This document shows, one piece after another, positions 15,613-25,134 of a stretch of DNA of 64,000 nt (position 1 is the stretch's first letter; each line of letters begins with the position of its first letter). Below the pieces are notes generated by a model, which was not told where the DNA came from, ran no database searches, and saw only the letters and a list, made by a program, of their open reading frames with translations. The position numbers and the translations under genes are program-made. Source of the stretch: Streptosporangium violaceochromogenes (GTDB lineage Bacteria > Actinomycetota > Actinomycetes > Streptosporangiales > Streptosporangiaceae); assembly GCF_014654615.1 (NCBI RefSeq), contig NZ_BNBB01000009.1, positions 1 to 64,000 of the forward strand. The letters run 5' to 3'.

Positions 15613-17571
15613 TCAGCCCAGGGCGTCCCTGCCGCCGACGACGGGAAGGTCGACCGAGCCGGCCGCCGGGTCGACCGAGACCCTGGTCCCGGCCGGCAGG
15701 CGGAGGGTGAAGTCGTGGTCGGTGGAGATGACCACCACGCCGAGCCGGTGGCCGGCCTTGACGACATAGTCGCCGGGCTCCAGGTCGAAGGCGAAGTCGT
15801 AGAACCGGCCCTCCCGGAGCGGCTCGGTCCGGGAGGCGGAGTGGCGGTTGCGGACGTCGAGCCACCCCCTAGTGACGATCTTGAAGGGGGCGGTCACCGT
15901 GACGTGCTCGGCGAGGCGGGCGCAGCCGGTGTCGCCGGGCACGCCCTGGCCGTAACAGACCGGGGTGGTGCCGTAGACGACGTTGCCCGAGGCGCGGGTG
16001 GCGGTGCCGTAGTCGACCAGCAGGGCCGTCAGGTACGGCGAGCGCCCGCCCTCGAAGGCGGCCCTGAGCCGGACCCTCGGAGTGCCCGAGAGCCGGGCGT
16101 CGCGGGGCAGCGGGTCCGACACGTAGGCCAGGCGGTTCGGGTCGGCGGTGTCGGGATTCTCGGCGAGCCGCTCGGCGGTGCGGGCGCTCTGGTCGGTGAA
16201 GGACTCGACCGCGCGACCGCGCGCGCGGTCCGGGCCGAGCCCGCCGGAGCGGCCCCCCTCACCCGCGGACAGGCGCAGCCGTGCCCTCCGGGTGCCGGGC
16301 AGCGGCCAGGAGGCGTGTGTGGCCCACTGGTCCGGCCCCGACTCCACGTCCGCCCGGGGCTCGTCCAGGATGCCGTTGCGCAGGCCGTACAGGAAGAAGT
16401 CGAACCAGTGGTGGAGCTGGCGCAGCCACTCGGCGTTGCGCCGGGCGTAGGAGAAGGGGTTGAAGTGCGGGCCCTGGTGCAGCCAGATCTTGCGCGGCAC
16501 GCCGCGCCGGGCGAGCGCGTTCCACCACTGGACGCTCTGCTTGGCCTTGACGTTCCAGTCGTTGAGGCCGGCCACCACGAAGACGGACGCGCGGACCTCG
16601 TCGGCGTCGCCGAGATAGTCGCGCCGCTCCCAGAAGGCGGAGTAGTCACCGGTGACGCGGTCCTGGTCGCGCCCCAGCCGGTCCAGCAGCGCCCCGCAGA
16701 CCCGCGGGCCGTCCTGCCGGGTCAGGACGTAGCGGGCCAGCACGTCGGTGTCCTCCCCCTGGAAGCCTCCGGGGGCCAGCACGCCGCCGTTGGCCCGGTA
16801 GTAGTCGTACCAGGAGGAGATGGCCGCGATCGGCACGATGGTCTTGAGCCCCTCGACGCCGGTCGCGGCGACGGCGTTGGCGAGCGTTCCGTTGTAGGAG
16901 ACGCCGATCATGCCGACGTTCCCGGTGGACCAGCCGGCCCGGACGGGGGCGCCCTGCGCGTCGTACCCCCGGGCCCTGCCGTTGAGCCAGTCGATCACGG
17001 CCTTGGGGCCGGCGGTCTCGTTCTCCAGGCCGGTCGTCGGGCAGCCGGTCGAGCGGCCGGAGCCGACGTTCTCCACCAGCGCGACGGCGTAGCCACGCGG
17101 GACGAAGTAGTTGTCGTAGTAGCCCCGGAAGGGCGGCGTCCCGGTGCGGAACCCGCCCGTGCTCTCGTCGGCGCCGAACATCTCCTCGCGCAGGTCGTCG
17201 AACTTGTCGCGCCGGTACTCCATGCCCGCCGGATCGGAGCCGTCGAGGTCCACCACGTGATTGGTCACCTCGTTGCCGCCGGCGTAGTAGGGGCTGGCCT
17301 CCATGATGACCGGGACCTTCAGCCCGGAGGCGGTCTCCTTCGGCCGCATGATCTCGACGGCGACCCGGTCGGACCGGCCGTCGGAGTCGCTGTCGACCCC
17401 GGCGACCTCCACGAACACGGTCTCCCTCAGGGCCTCGGCGCGCGAGTAGACCGGCTGGGTCTCGCCGTTCTCGATCGCGGCGACCGCCGATCGCGCGGCC
17501 GCCGCCGGAAGGACCCCCGAGGGGACGGCGACCGCCAGAGCGATGAGGACCGTTCTCCACCTGTTCTTCAA
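15613..17571 (-). CDS. Secreted S15-family X-Pro dipeptidyl-peptidase-like protein
   Basis: About 652 residues. A signal peptide (KNRWRTVLIALAVAV then LPAAAARSAVAA) is followed by an alpha/beta hydrolase: GVSYNGTLANA holds the nucleophile Ser, VVAGLNDWNVKAKQ has the acidic residue and HQGPHFNPF the His. The C-terminal jelly-roll typical of PepX/CocE proteins begins near FTDQSARTAERLAENP. Family members cleave X-Pro dipeptides or esters/acyl groups. The TTG at 17571 is preferred: CGGAG lies upstream and it starts exactly at the signal peptide; an ATG at 17622 would hide the signal. It lies 94 bases downstream of cslZ on the same strand and may share its transcript. Confidence 0.88.
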   Translation of the reverse strand: MKNRWRTVLIALAVAVPSGVLPAAAARSAVAAIENGETQPVYSRAEALRETVFVEVAGVDSDSDGRSDRVAVEIMRPKETASGLKVPVIMEASPYYAGGNEVTNHVVDLDGSDPAGMEYRRDKFDDLREEMFGADESTGGFRTGTPPFRGYYDNYFVPRGYAVALVENVGSGRSTGCPTTGLENETAGPKAVIDWLNGRARGYDAQGAPVRAGWSTGNVGMIGVSYNGTLANAVAATGVEGLKTIVPIAAISSWYDYYRANGGVLAPGGFQGEDTDVLARYVLTRQDGPRVCGALLDRLGRDQDRVTGDYSAFWERRDYLGDADEVRASVFVVAGLNDWNVKAKQSVQWWNALARRGVPRKIWLHQGPHFNPFSYARRNAEWLRQLHHWFDFFLYGLRNGILDEPRADVESGPDQWATHASWPLPGTRRARLRLSAGEGGRSGGLGPDRARGRAVESFTDQSARTAERLAENPDTADPNRLAYVSDPLPRDARLSGTPRVRLRAAFEGGRSPYLTALLVDYGTATRASGNVVYGTTPVCYGQGVPGDTGCARLAEHVTVTAPFKIVTRGWLDVRNRHSASRTEPLREGRFYDFAFDLEPGDYVVKAGHRLGVVVISTDHDFTLRLPAGTRVSVDPAAGSVDLPVVGGRDALG

Positions 17572-17665
17572 GGAAACTCCGTGTGGTTGGGAAAATTGAC
17601 ACCACCGGTCAATGTGCTGCACGACACCTCCCCCCGCAAGATCCAGGGTGTAACGAATCCCGCTC

Positions 17666-18664
17666 CTACCGCGCGTTGCGCGCGAGCTCCAGCGCGTAGG
17701 AGGGGAACCACTCCCCCGGCCGGGGCTCGCCCCGGTGACACTCGCCGTCGGACTCCCCCGGCCGCTTGACCCACAGGAAGGCGTCCACCCGCTCGTGCCC
17801 GGTCCGCGTCGTCGGAGCCACCCCCAGGGCCCGCCCGGCGGGGTTGCACCAGGCGTCGTCGCCCCGGGCGCCCCGCGGCGGGCCGTTGCCGTTGCGGGAG
17901 GTGTCGACCACGTACGGCGCCCCGCCGAGCCCGTCGGAGAGCCGCCGGGCGACGGCGACGCTCTCCTCGACGGTGAAGAAGTTGCTGACGTTGAAGGCGA
18001 AGCCGTCGGCCAGGGTCACCCCCGCCCTCCGCATCGGCTCGATCCAGTCGTCCGGGTCGCCGATCCAGCCGGCGTTGCCCGCGTCCAGGTAGACCCTGGC
18101 CCCCGGCTGCCGCTTCAGCCGCTCCACCGCGCCCCGGAGCAGGCCGAGACGCTCGGCCGCCCCGCCGCCCCGGGTGCAGTCGTCCAGGATGTGGGCCAGG
18201 GCGTCGGGTTCGACGACGACCCAGGCGGGCCGGTCACCGATTCCCTCGGCGAAGCGGCCGATCCAGGCGCGGTACTCCTCGGGGCCCGCGGCCCCGCCGG
18301 CCGAGAACCGCCCGCAGTCGCGGTCGGGGATGTGGTAGGCCACCAGGACCGGCACCCGGCCGGCGCGCCTGGCCCCCTCGACGATGCCGGCGACCCTGGG
18401 CCGGGGGTCGGGGTCGCCGATCCAGATCGCGTTGGGCCGGTCGGCGATCCTGCGGATCAGCGCCGCCTCCCCCGTCCTGCCCTCCGCCTCCAGCCTGCGG
18501 ACCTCCCGGGCCGCGGCGCCGTCGGGGTCCACGTAGAACCGGACCTCCGCGGAACCGGCGTCGGGGGCGGCCGCCGGGGATCGCGCGGGGCCGGGGCCGG
18601 GGCCGCAGGCCGTCACGGCGAAGGCGAGCGTCAGCGCGGCGGCGGCGCGGCCGTACCCTCTCAT
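17666..18664 (-). CDS. cslZ: GH6 glycoside hydrolase, CslZ-like lipoprotein endoglucanase
   Basis: 332 residues. The signal ends at a lipobox-like AVTAC, predicting a lipid-anchored extracellular enzyme. The GH6 fold is clear: FYVDPDGAAAREV, VLVAYHIPDRDCGRFSAGG (catalytic Asp region), VVVEPDALAHI (second catalytic Asp), YLDAGNAGWI and VDTSRNGNGP, then KRPGESDGEC near the end. GH6 enzymes hydrolyse beta-1,4-glucan with inversion. Placement 13 bases after glxA in the cslA-glxA order matches Streptomyces cslZ, which trims the CslA-made glycan at hyphal tips. The symbol is by family plus synteny. Confidence 0.9.
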   Translation of the reverse strand: MRGYGRAAAALTLAFAVTACGPGPGPARSPAAAPDAGSAEVRFYVDPDGAAAREVRRLEAEGRTGEAALIRRIADRPNAIWIGDPDPRPRVAGIVEGARRAGRVPVLVAYHIPDRDCGRFSAGGAAGPEEYRAWIGRFAEGIGDRPAWVVVEPDALAHILDDCTRGGGAAERLGLLRGAVERLKRQPGARVYLDAGNAGWIGDPDDWIEPMRRAGVTLADGFAFNVSNFFTVEESVAVARRLSDGLGGAPYVVDTSRNGNGPPRGARGDDAWCNPAGRALGVAPTTRTGHERVDAFLWVKRPGESDGECHRGEPRPGEWFPSYALELARNAR

Positions 18665-18677
18665 CGGTCTCCTCGGC

Positions 18678-20783
18678 TCATCGGTCTTCCCGGAGGCGGC
18701 CTTCCGGGGGCGCCGGGACCGCCAGGGGGGTCCGGCCCCGCCGCGGGGACCGCCCCCGCACGGGTGCCCGGGCCGCCCGGAGGTGGACCCAGCGGGCCTG
18801 GGAGGGGGTTCCCCTGGCCGTGACCCCGAACATCATGTACCAACCGGGCGGCGTCAGCGCGGGGTTGGCCGGGACCGTGACGACGATGCCGCGGGCCGCC
18901 CGGGTGAAGGCGACCTTGACCGAGCGCTGCTCGACGTCCGTGACGTGGGTGACGGCGCTGGGGCGCATCAGCCGCACCTCCCGGATGCGGTCGGCGTCGG
19001 GGGTGGTGAACCCCGCCCGGCCGCCCAGGAGCAGCCGCCGCCTTCCGCCGGTGAAGACCGGGCGCCGCTCGCCGTTGTGCAGGTAGGCGGGGGTGTAGAT
19101 CTCCACCCGCTGGTCGAAGGTGCCGGGGATCGTGCCCGCCTCGTCGGAGAACAGCGGGTCGGAGCCCATGCTGAGCACCCGGCCGTCCGGCAGCAGCAGG
19201 CCCTCGGCGTGGTAGTTGCGGCCCACCGCGGGGGCGGCGGCCTCGTGGAAGCCGTTGGTCTCGGGGTGGTAGACCTCCGCCCGCAGGACGTCGCTGGCGC
19301 CCCGGCCCCGGTAGTCGCCGGACCCGTTGAAGGAGAACACGGTGTCGTCGGGAAGCAGCACCGCCGACGGGTAGCGCACCGGGTCGGAGAGGTTGGGCCC
19401 CCGCACGTAGCGGGGCGCGGGTTTCGTCAGGTCGACGATGGCGGTGCGGTCGGTGGCGTTCCTCTGCCCCGGCTGACGCTCGCCCACCGGCCCCCCTCCC
19501 ATCACCATGATCTTCTGGTCCTGCGCGGGGGGCAGGAGCACCGAGGCGCCGGTCTCGTTCAGCTCCGGCTCCGGCAGGCCGGGGACCGGGGTGAACGCCT
19601 CCGTCTCGTCGGGCGCCACACCGCCGGTGCCGCCGGGGGTCCGTATCAGGCGGTCGGTGTCGTTACGGTAGTCCCAGATCCCCGGGGGGCGCAGCGCGAG
19701 CCGGCCGGGGCCGTATCCGGCGCTCATCCCGGAGAAGAAGAGGGTGCCGTCGGCGAGCAGGAACAGCGCCGGGTAGGTGGGGAAGAAGCGCTTCGGCCCC
19801 GCCTTCCAGGTCTTGGTCCGCGGGTCGTAGATCTCGTTGTCCCGGGTCACCTGGCCCACGACGTCCAGGCCGGAGACCGCCATCACCCCGCCGTCGGGCA
19901 GGGCGGTCATCGTGGGGTACCAGCGGCCCTCGGCCATGTCCTGGACCTTGACGTAGCGCTCGGCGACGGGGTCGAACTCGTAGGCGTCCCTGATGCCCTG
20001 GAAGTCCTGCTTCTCCAGCGTCATGTCGGCGCCCATGGCGTACAGGTCACGTCTCTGACGGCGCGTCAGGCCCTGGATCTCGTATTTGACGGAGCCCCCG
20101 GGCGAGGAGAACAGCCCCGCGGCCCCCTCGGTCACGGCCTCGGCGAAGACCTTGGTCTGACTGGGCGTGATCCGCGCCCTTCCCGGCAGGCCGGTCTCGA
20201 CCTTGCGCGCCGGTGGCACCGTGACGTGGGCGGTGGTGCGGTACAGCTGCCCGGTGGGGGCGGCGACCAGGGTGCCCGGGTGCAGGTCCCTGGGCGCGGC
20301 GTCCGGATCCTCGTTCTTGATCACCAGGGGTCCCCCGGCCCGTCTGACCCTGCTCTTGAGCACCTCGAACCGGAGGGTGCCGCCGGCGATGAGGAGCCTG
20401 CCGTCGGGCAGCATCGCGTGCCCGGCGCAGAAGAGGTCGACGGGCGTGTCGATCATCTTGAACTCGCCCGGCCGTCCCGGCAGGGACGGATCCCACAGCA
20501 GCGTCTTGAACGTGCCCTTGGCGAAATCGGCGGCGTTGTTGCCCGAACCCGCCACGATGAGCACCTTGCCGGTGTGCAGCAGCGCCGCGTGGATCGCGTT
20601 CACCTTGAACCGCTCCGGGATGTCCAGAAAGGTCCAGTGACCGTAGCGCGCCTTGTAGTCGGTCCGGTTGATGCGGTAGTCGTGCCACGTTCTGGAGGCG
20701 AAACCGGCGACCGCCGGCAGGTTGACCCCGGCGACGACGGCGACCAGCGCGGCGGCGACCAGGTTCTTGCGCAACCGGCTCAA
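18678..20783 (-). CDS. glxA: GlxA-like copper radical oxidase (galactose-oxidase fold, DUF1929)
   Basis: 701 residues from a TTG overlapping the cslA stop (TTGA), with GGGAGGG upstream. An N-terminal membrane anchor or signal (residues 6-30) precedes a seven-bladed kelch-type propeller and a DUF1929 C-terminal domain. The radical-site residues are visible: C119 in LFCAGHAMLPDG, Y289 in RWYPTM (the expected Cys-Tyr pair), Y524-H525 in RNYHAEG, and H613 in VTHVTDVEQR as copper ligands. GlxA oxidises primary alcohols of the tip glycan and is needed for its deposition in Streptomyces. Coupling to cslA supports the assignment. Confidence 0.93.
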   Translation of the reverse strand: MSRLRKNLVAAALVAVVAGVNLPAVAGFASRTWHDYRINRTDYKARYGHWTFLDIPERFKVNAIHAALLHTGKVLIVAGSGNNAADFAKGTFKTLLWDPSLPGRPGEFKMIDTPVDLFCAGHAMLPDGRLLIAGGTLRFEVLKSRVRRAGGPLVIKNEDPDAAPRDLHPGTLVAAPTGQLYRTTAHVTVPPARKVETGLPGRARITPSQTKVFAEAVTEGAAGLFSSPGGSVKYEIQGLTRRQRRDLYAMGADMTLEKQDFQGIRDAYEFDPVAERYVKVQDMAEGRWYPTMTALPDGGVMAVSGLDVVGQVTRDNEIYDPRTKTWKAGPKRFFPTYPALFLLADGTLFFSGMSAGYGPGRLALRPPGIWDYRNDTDRLIRTPGGTGGVAPDETEAFTPVPGLPEPELNETGASVLLPPAQDQKIMVMGGGPVGERQPGQRNATDRTAIVDLTKPAPRYVRGPNLSDPVRYPSAVLLPDDTVFSFNGSGDYRGRGASDVLRAEVYHPETNGFHEAAAPAVGRNYHAEGLLLPDGRVLSMGSDPLFSDEAGTIPGTFDQRVEIYTPAYLHNGERRPVFTGGRRRLLLGGRAGFTTPDADRIREVRLMRPSAVTHVTDVEQRSVKVAFTRAARGIVVTVPANPALTPPGWYMMFGVTARGTPSQARWVHLRAARAPVRGRSPRRGRTPLAVPAPPEGRLREDR

Positions 20784-22492
20784 CGGCCCTCCCTGCCCAT
20801 CCAGGCCCAGGCCAGCAGCGGACCCAGGCAGATCACGAGAGCGAGAACGCTCCAAAGGGTCATGACCAGGTGCACACGGCCGGTCCCGAACAGGGTCAGC
20901 AGCAGCCCTCCTCCGAAGACCGCGGCCCACCACAGGTGGATGCGGAAGGTGGAGATCCGGTCGGGGCTGGCCGAGTCCCCCTTGGGGGTGACCACGAACC
21001 GGCTCGGCCGCCGCAGCGCGGCCCCGGCCAGGGAGGCCACGTAGATGGGCGCCGAGAGCGCGGACATCACCATCCCCGCGACCCCCGAGGAGCCCTCCGG
21101 CTCGTGCGGGCTGACGTTGTGCCGCCGGTTCCAGGTGTAGAGCACGACCTGCAGCAGTGCCGCGTCGCCGTACAGCATCAGCCACATGTCCATGGGAACG
21201 GTCACTCCCGAGCCCCCCACCGCCATGAACAGCAGGGCGCTGAGCCCGGCCAGCAGCCAGTTGAGCGCTGACATCGGATAGAACGTCACCATCAGGGTGT
21301 AGTTGAACAGCCGTCCGGGCGACAGCCGGAACGCCGCCCGCCAGAACTGGGTGAGCAGGGTCTCGTAGGTGCCCCTGCTCCAGCGCAGCTGCTGGCTGAA
21401 GAAGTCGGTCCACGACGTCGGCCCCTCGCCCACGGCGAGCACGTCGGGGGTGTAGACCGACATCCAGCGCCGCCCGGTCTCCGGGTCGCGGGCGCGGTGG
21501 AACTCGATGCCGGTGGCCATGTCCTCGGTGATGGAGTCGTACAGGCCGCCGATCTGCCTCAGCGCCCGGATCCGCACGGCGTTGTTGGTGCCGACGAACA
21601 TCGGCGCCCCGTACAGGTTGCCCGCGCGCTGGATCAGGGAGTGGAACAGGAACTGCTGGCTCTCGGCCGCCTTGGTGACCCCGGCGGTGTAGTTGCCGTA
21701 GACCTGGGGACCCACCACGAAGGCCACCCGAGGGTCGCGGAAGTAGCCGAGCATGCGCTCGCAGAACTCCGGCAGCGGCACGTGGTCGGTGTCGACCGAG
21801 ACGAGGAAGTCGTAGTCGTCGCCGTGCGCGGCCAGCCAGCTGTTGTAGTTGCCGTGCTTGGTCCTGGCCCGGAAGGGGCCCCTGGGCCGGTTCCACTCGG
21901 GCACGCCCCTGCGGCTGAAGTGGTGCGCGCCCAGCCAGTCGCAGAGCTCGTGGATGTCGGGGTCGTCCCCCTCGTCCAGCAGCCACACGTCGAGCACGCC
22001 GTCGTGGCGGACCTTCAGCGCCGCCGACAGGGTCTCCCTGACCATCTCCAAGGGCTCCTTGCCCGGCACGCAGGTGGTGATGAACGCCACCCGGCTTCCC
22101 GGCTCGGGGGCGACCGGGACCGGGTCCCTGGCCGCGAGCATGGCGTGCACGTTGGAGACAACGCTGACCAGGCGGAACATCTCGATCAGGGCGATCGCCA
22201 CGAGCATGACCCGGTCGGCGACCGGCAGATACCACGGCAGCACGCCGTACGGATCGGGGCGGACCGTCCAGTGGCCGGGCAGCAGCAGCCAGACCATCAG
22301 GGTGAACTCCACCACCAGCGCGGCGATCATCAGCAGCACCGCCCGCACCCGGTGCGGCTCTCTCGACAGCAGGGAGCGGTAGCGAACGCGGTACGGCCGG
22401 CCGGGCTCCGGTTCGGTCATGGGGCCGGCGAGCCGGCTGAACCGCTCGTAGTCGTAGAGGACGATCCTCGCGGTGCCGGTGGAGGCGCTCAT
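20780..22492 (-). CDS. cslA: CslA-like GT2 cellulose-synthase-like glycosyltransferase
   Basis: 570 residues. Two N-terminal membrane helices (about 50-70 and 90-115) precede a GT2 domain: LLDEGDDPD (D173), DTD at 234-236, TED at 322-324 and QQLRW at 367-371, the four signatures of processive cellulose-synthase-type enzymes. Four to five more helices follow. It polymerises a beta-glucan-like chain from UDP-sugar at hyphal tips and passes it across the membrane. ATG at 22492 is chosen; a GTG at 22555 would add 21 residues. Heads the cslA-glxA-cslZ run. Confidence 0.92.
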   Translation of the reverse strand: MSASTGTARIVLYDYERFSRLAGPMTEPEPGRPYRVRYRSLLSREPHRVRAVLLMIAALVVEFTLMVWLLLPGHWTVRPDPYGVLPWYLPVADRVMLVAIALIEMFRLVSVVSNVHAMLAARDPVPVAPEPGSRVAFITTCVPGKEPLEMVRETLSAALKVRHDGVLDVWLLDEGDDPDIHELCDWLGAHHFSRRGVPEWNRPRGPFRARTKHGNYNSWLAAHGDDYDFLVSVDTDHVPLPEFCERMLGYFRDPRVAFVVGPQVYGNYTAGVTKAAESQQFLFHSLIQRAGNLYGAPMFVGTNNAVRIRALRQIGGLYDSITEDMATGIEFHRARDPETGRRWMSVYTPDVLAVGEGPTSWTDFFSQQLRWSRGTYETLLTQFWRAAFRLSPGRLFNYTLMVTFYPMSALNWLLAGLSALLFMAVGGSGVTVPMDMWLMLYGDAALLQVVLYTWNRRHNVSPHEPEGSSGVAGMVMSALSAPIYVASLAGAALRRPSRFVVTPKGDSASPDRISTFRIHLWWAAVFGGGLLLTLFGTGRVHLVMTLWSVLALVICLGPLLAWAWMGREGR

Positions 22493-22791
22493 CGGTCCGG
22501 CGCCCCCACGGCGCGCACGACGAAGACCAGCAACGTCCCCCCAGATGGATGACACCGGACGCCCCGCCCGAAGGAACGATCGACGTCGGCCCGTAAATCG
22601 GCGATCAGTGAGACATCATATTCCCAACCGGTAAGCCGGACATCACCCGTTTTGAAAGGTCGGGGAACCCGCGGACGGGACAATCTACTTCAAAATTCAA
22701 TGGCATCCCGGGAGGGACACCAGGCTTCCCCGACCGCCTTCGTCTGCCCGCGCCCGCCCCGCCCCCGCTCCGCCCGCTCCGGCGGGGTGGC
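22493..22791. other. Promoter region upstream of cslA
   Basis: 299 bases without a supported gene. It carries AT-rich stretches at 22595-22630 and 22655-22700, unusual for this genome. A minus-strand TATGAT (22620-22615) is a near-perfect -10 box, without a good -35. A transcript from it would have a leader of about 115 bases before cslA. Confidence 0.45.
22615..22620 (-). promoter_or_regulatory. Candidate -10 box for cslA
   Basis: TATGAT on the minus strand within an AT-rich patch. No convincing -35 hexamer lies 16-18 bases upstream, so it may need an activator or an alternative sigma factor. Confidence 0.35.
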
Positions 22792-23904
22792 TCACCCGCC
22801 GAACAGCTCCCACCAGGGGTCCGGCGAGGGCACGTCGTCGACGTCGACGCGATCGCCGGGCCGGGGGACCGCCAGGCGGACACCGCAGGCCTTGGCCTCA
22901 CGCCACAGGCGGTCGATCGGCTCGGCCCAGGGGTGGAAGGCGAGGGCGAAGGTCGCCCAGTGGACGGGCAGGAGCAGCTCGCCCCCCAGGTCGAGGTGGG
23001 CCGCGACCGCCTCCTCCGGGGTCATGTGGACGTCCGGCCAGCTCGGACTGTAGGCCCCGACGGGCATGAGCGTCAGGTCGAAGGGGCCGTGCGTCGCGCC
23101 GATCGCGGCATAGCCGTCGAAGTAGCCGGAGTCTCCGGCGTAGAAGACCCTCCGGGCCTCCCCCGCCACCACCCACGAGCCCCACAGCGTCCGGTCGCGC
23201 ACCAGGGAGCGCCCGGAGAAGTGCCGGGCCGCGGTGGCTGCGAACCGCAGCCCCGCCACCCGGGCCTCCTCCTCCCAGTCGAGCTCGACGACCCGCGACG
23301 GGGGCACGCCCCAGCGCTCCAGGTGCGCGCCGATCCCCAGCGGAACCAGGAACGGCGCCGTCTGGGCGGCGGTGAGCGCCCGGACCGTCGCCATGTCGAG
23401 GTGGTCGTAGTGGTCGTGTGAGATCACGATCGCGTCGACGGCCGGAAGCCCGGCCAGCGGCACCGGCGGCGGGTGCAGCCTCCTCGGGCCGGCCCACGGG
23501 ACCGGGGAGCATCGATCGCTCCAGACCGGGTCGAGCAGCACCCGCCGCCCCTCGATCTCCACCATCGTCGTGGCGTGGCCGTACCACACGACGCTGAGCC
23601 CGTCCGCGGACGGCCCGGTGACCGGGGAGGTCACCAGGGGGACCGGCGCCGGAGGGTGGCGTCCGTCACGCTCCAGGGCCAGCGCGCCCAGAAGCCCGGG
23701 CCAGGTGCCCGGCGGCACCACGGCGCCGGGCACCGGGTTGCGGAAGGCGCCGTCGCGAAACCTCGGAGACCTGCGTATCCGCTCCAGGCGGGCTCCCTCG
23801 GCCCGGCCGCCCAGCGCGGCCGGGACACCCCGCAGCGCCCACCCCGCGGCGGCCAGCGCCAGCCCTGTCGCAAGGACGCGCCCCGCCGACCCGTTTCCCG
23901 CCAT
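22792..23904 (-). CDS. Metallo-beta-lactamase-fold hydrolase (NAPE-PLD/UlaG-like), membrane-anchored
   Basis: 370 residues. A hydrophobic N terminus (VLATGLALAAAGWALRG) suggests an uncleaved anchor or signal. The MBL core has VWYGHATTMVEIEGRRVLLDPVWSDR, HDHYDHLD as the zinc motif, ARHFSGRS, YAGDSGYFDGY and LPVHWATF as the later metal ligands. This pattern is the NAPE-hydrolysing phospholipase D-like/RomA group. The substrate is unknown; a lipid or cell-envelope molecule is likely from the family. ATG at 23904 follows CTGGAG. Confidence 0.88.
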   Translation of the reverse strand: MAGNGSAGRVLATGLALAAAGWALRGVPAALGGRAEGARLERIRRSPRFRDGAFRNPVPGAVVPPGTWPGLLGALALERDGRHPPAPVPLVTSPVTGPSADGLSVVWYGHATTMVEIEGRRVLLDPVWSDRCSPVPWAGPRRLHPPPVPLAGLPAVDAIVISHDHYDHLDMATVRALTAAQTAPFLVPLGIGAHLERWGVPPSRVVELDWEEEARVAGLRFAATAARHFSGRSLVRDRTLWGSWVVAGEARRVFYAGDSGYFDGYAAIGATHGPFDLTLMPVGAYSPSWPDVHMTPEEAVAAHLDLGGELLLPVHWATFALAFHPWAEPIDRLWREAKACGVRLAVPRPGDRVDVDDVPSPDPWWELFGG

Positions 23905-24022
23905 CCGCCCACACTCCAGAAGATCGCCTGATCCTCCCAACCCCGTCGCCCCGTCCCGTGTTCCCCGAGCGCGCCGACGACCCGCCTTCCCAGGCGCGTC
24001 ACCGGCGCGGGACCGCGGGGCG

Positions 24023-24322
24023 CTAGGTGAGACGGCGCTCGACGGCGGCGACCTTGGCCTCCATCCTGCCGCCCAGCCCCGCGCGGATGTCGGCCTTCAG
24101 CACCAGGCTGACACGCCCGCACCGGGCCTCGACCGCCGCGACCGCGCCGCGCACCACCTCCATGACCTCCTCCCAGGTCTCCCCCTCGACCGTGGTGAAC
24201 ATGGCGTCGGTCCGGTTCGGCAGTCCCGAGGCGCGGACCACCCGCACGGCCTCGGCGACGAGTTCGCCGACATCCTCCCCCGCCCCGATCGGCGTGACGC
24301 TGAACGCCACAAGCACCGACAT
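24023..24322 (-). CDS. Thiamine-binding (MTH1187/YkoF-like, DUF77) protein
   Basis: 99 residues: [31 protein letters not shown], then [23 protein letters not shown]. This is the DUF77 ferredoxin-like fold that binds thiamine or hydroxymethylpyrimidine in the cytoplasm. The start at 24322 gives the standard family N terminus (MSVLVAFSV); six earlier codons are possible. It is divergent from the endonuclease V gene. Confidence 0.85.
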   Translation of the reverse strand: MSVLVAFSVTPIGAGEDVGELVAEAVRVVRASGLPNRTDAMFTTVEGETWEEVMEVVRGAVAAVEARCGRVSLVLKADIRAGLGGRMEAKVAAVERRLT

Positions 24323-24420
24323 GTCCCACCCCATTCTCATTCGTCGTTCAGCGCCGACGCCCGCCCTCGCCCCGCGACGAGGCCCCCGGCCGCGCGTCGT
24401 GCTCCAAAATTAGCGACCAT

Positions 24421-25098
24421 GTGGGAATGAGGGTACGAACACCCCGCACGATCGCGGAGGCCGAGACGATCCAGGAGGGGCTGCGCCCGCTGCTCGACCT
24501 GACCGGCCCCGGCCCCCGTCATCCCGGCAGAGTCGCCGGGGTGGACGTGGCCTACCGCGGAGACCGGCTGGCGGCGGCGGTCGCCGTCCTGAACGGCTCC
24601 ACGCTGGAGGTCGTCGAGCAGGTCGTGGTGGGCGGCCGGGTGACCTTCGGCTACGTTCCCGGTCTGCTCGCCTTCCGGGAGATCCCCGCCGTCGTCGACG
24701 CCCTGGAACGGCTGAGCGCCCCGCCCGACCTGGTCGTCTGCGACGGGTACGGCCTGGCCCACCCCCGGCGCTTCGGCCTGGCCTGCCATCTGGGCGTGCT
24801 GACCGGCCTGCCCACGATCGGGGTCGGCAAGACCGCCTTCGTCGGCACCCACACCGCCCCCGCCGCCGAACGGGGCTCCTGGAGCGATCTGCTCCTGGAC
24901 GGCGACGTGGTGGGCCGGGTGCTGCGCACCAGGCCGGGGGTCAGGCCGGTCTTCGTCTCGGTGGGCCACCGGGTCGACCTCGACACCGCCTGCCGCAACG
25001 TCCTCACCCTCACCCCGCGTCACAGGCTGCCGGAGACCACCCGTGTCTCCGATCGGCTCTGCCGTGCGGCGTTGATCGAAAATGTCGCCTTAGGGTGA
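24421..25098 (+). CDS. nfi: Endonuclease V
   Basis: 225 residues. Family signatures are intact: RVAGVDVAYRGD (metal-binding Asp), GYVPGLLAFREIPAVVDAL (with the conserved Glu), LVVCDGYGLAHPRRFGLACHLGV (second Asp and the HPR loop) and GVGKTAFVG, then SVGHRVDLDTA. It nicks DNA one base 3' of deaminated bases such as hypoxanthine. Start is GTG 24421 or ATG 24427; the two differ by two residues. The ankyrin-type gene follows after 36 bases on the same strand. Confidence 0.93.
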   Translation: MGMRVRTPRTIAEAETIQEGLRPLLDLTGPGPRHPGRVAGVDVAYRGDRLAAAVAVLNGSTLEVVEQVVVGGRVTFGYVPGLLAFREIPAVVDALERLSAPPDLVVCDGYGLAHPRRFGLACHLGVLTGLPTIGVGKTAFVGTHTAPAAERGSWSDLLLDGDVVGRVLRTRPGVRPVFVSVGHRVDLDTACRNVLTLTPRHRLPETTRVSDRLCRAALIENVALG

Positions 25099-25134
25099 TT
25101 TGATCCTGTCAAGCACCGAGATGGGACTGAAGCA

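Noticed and set aside
22489..22683. 64-residue minus-strand frame before cslA
   Set aside because: Poor ribosome site, overlaps the cslA start, and lies in AT-rich promoter DNA.
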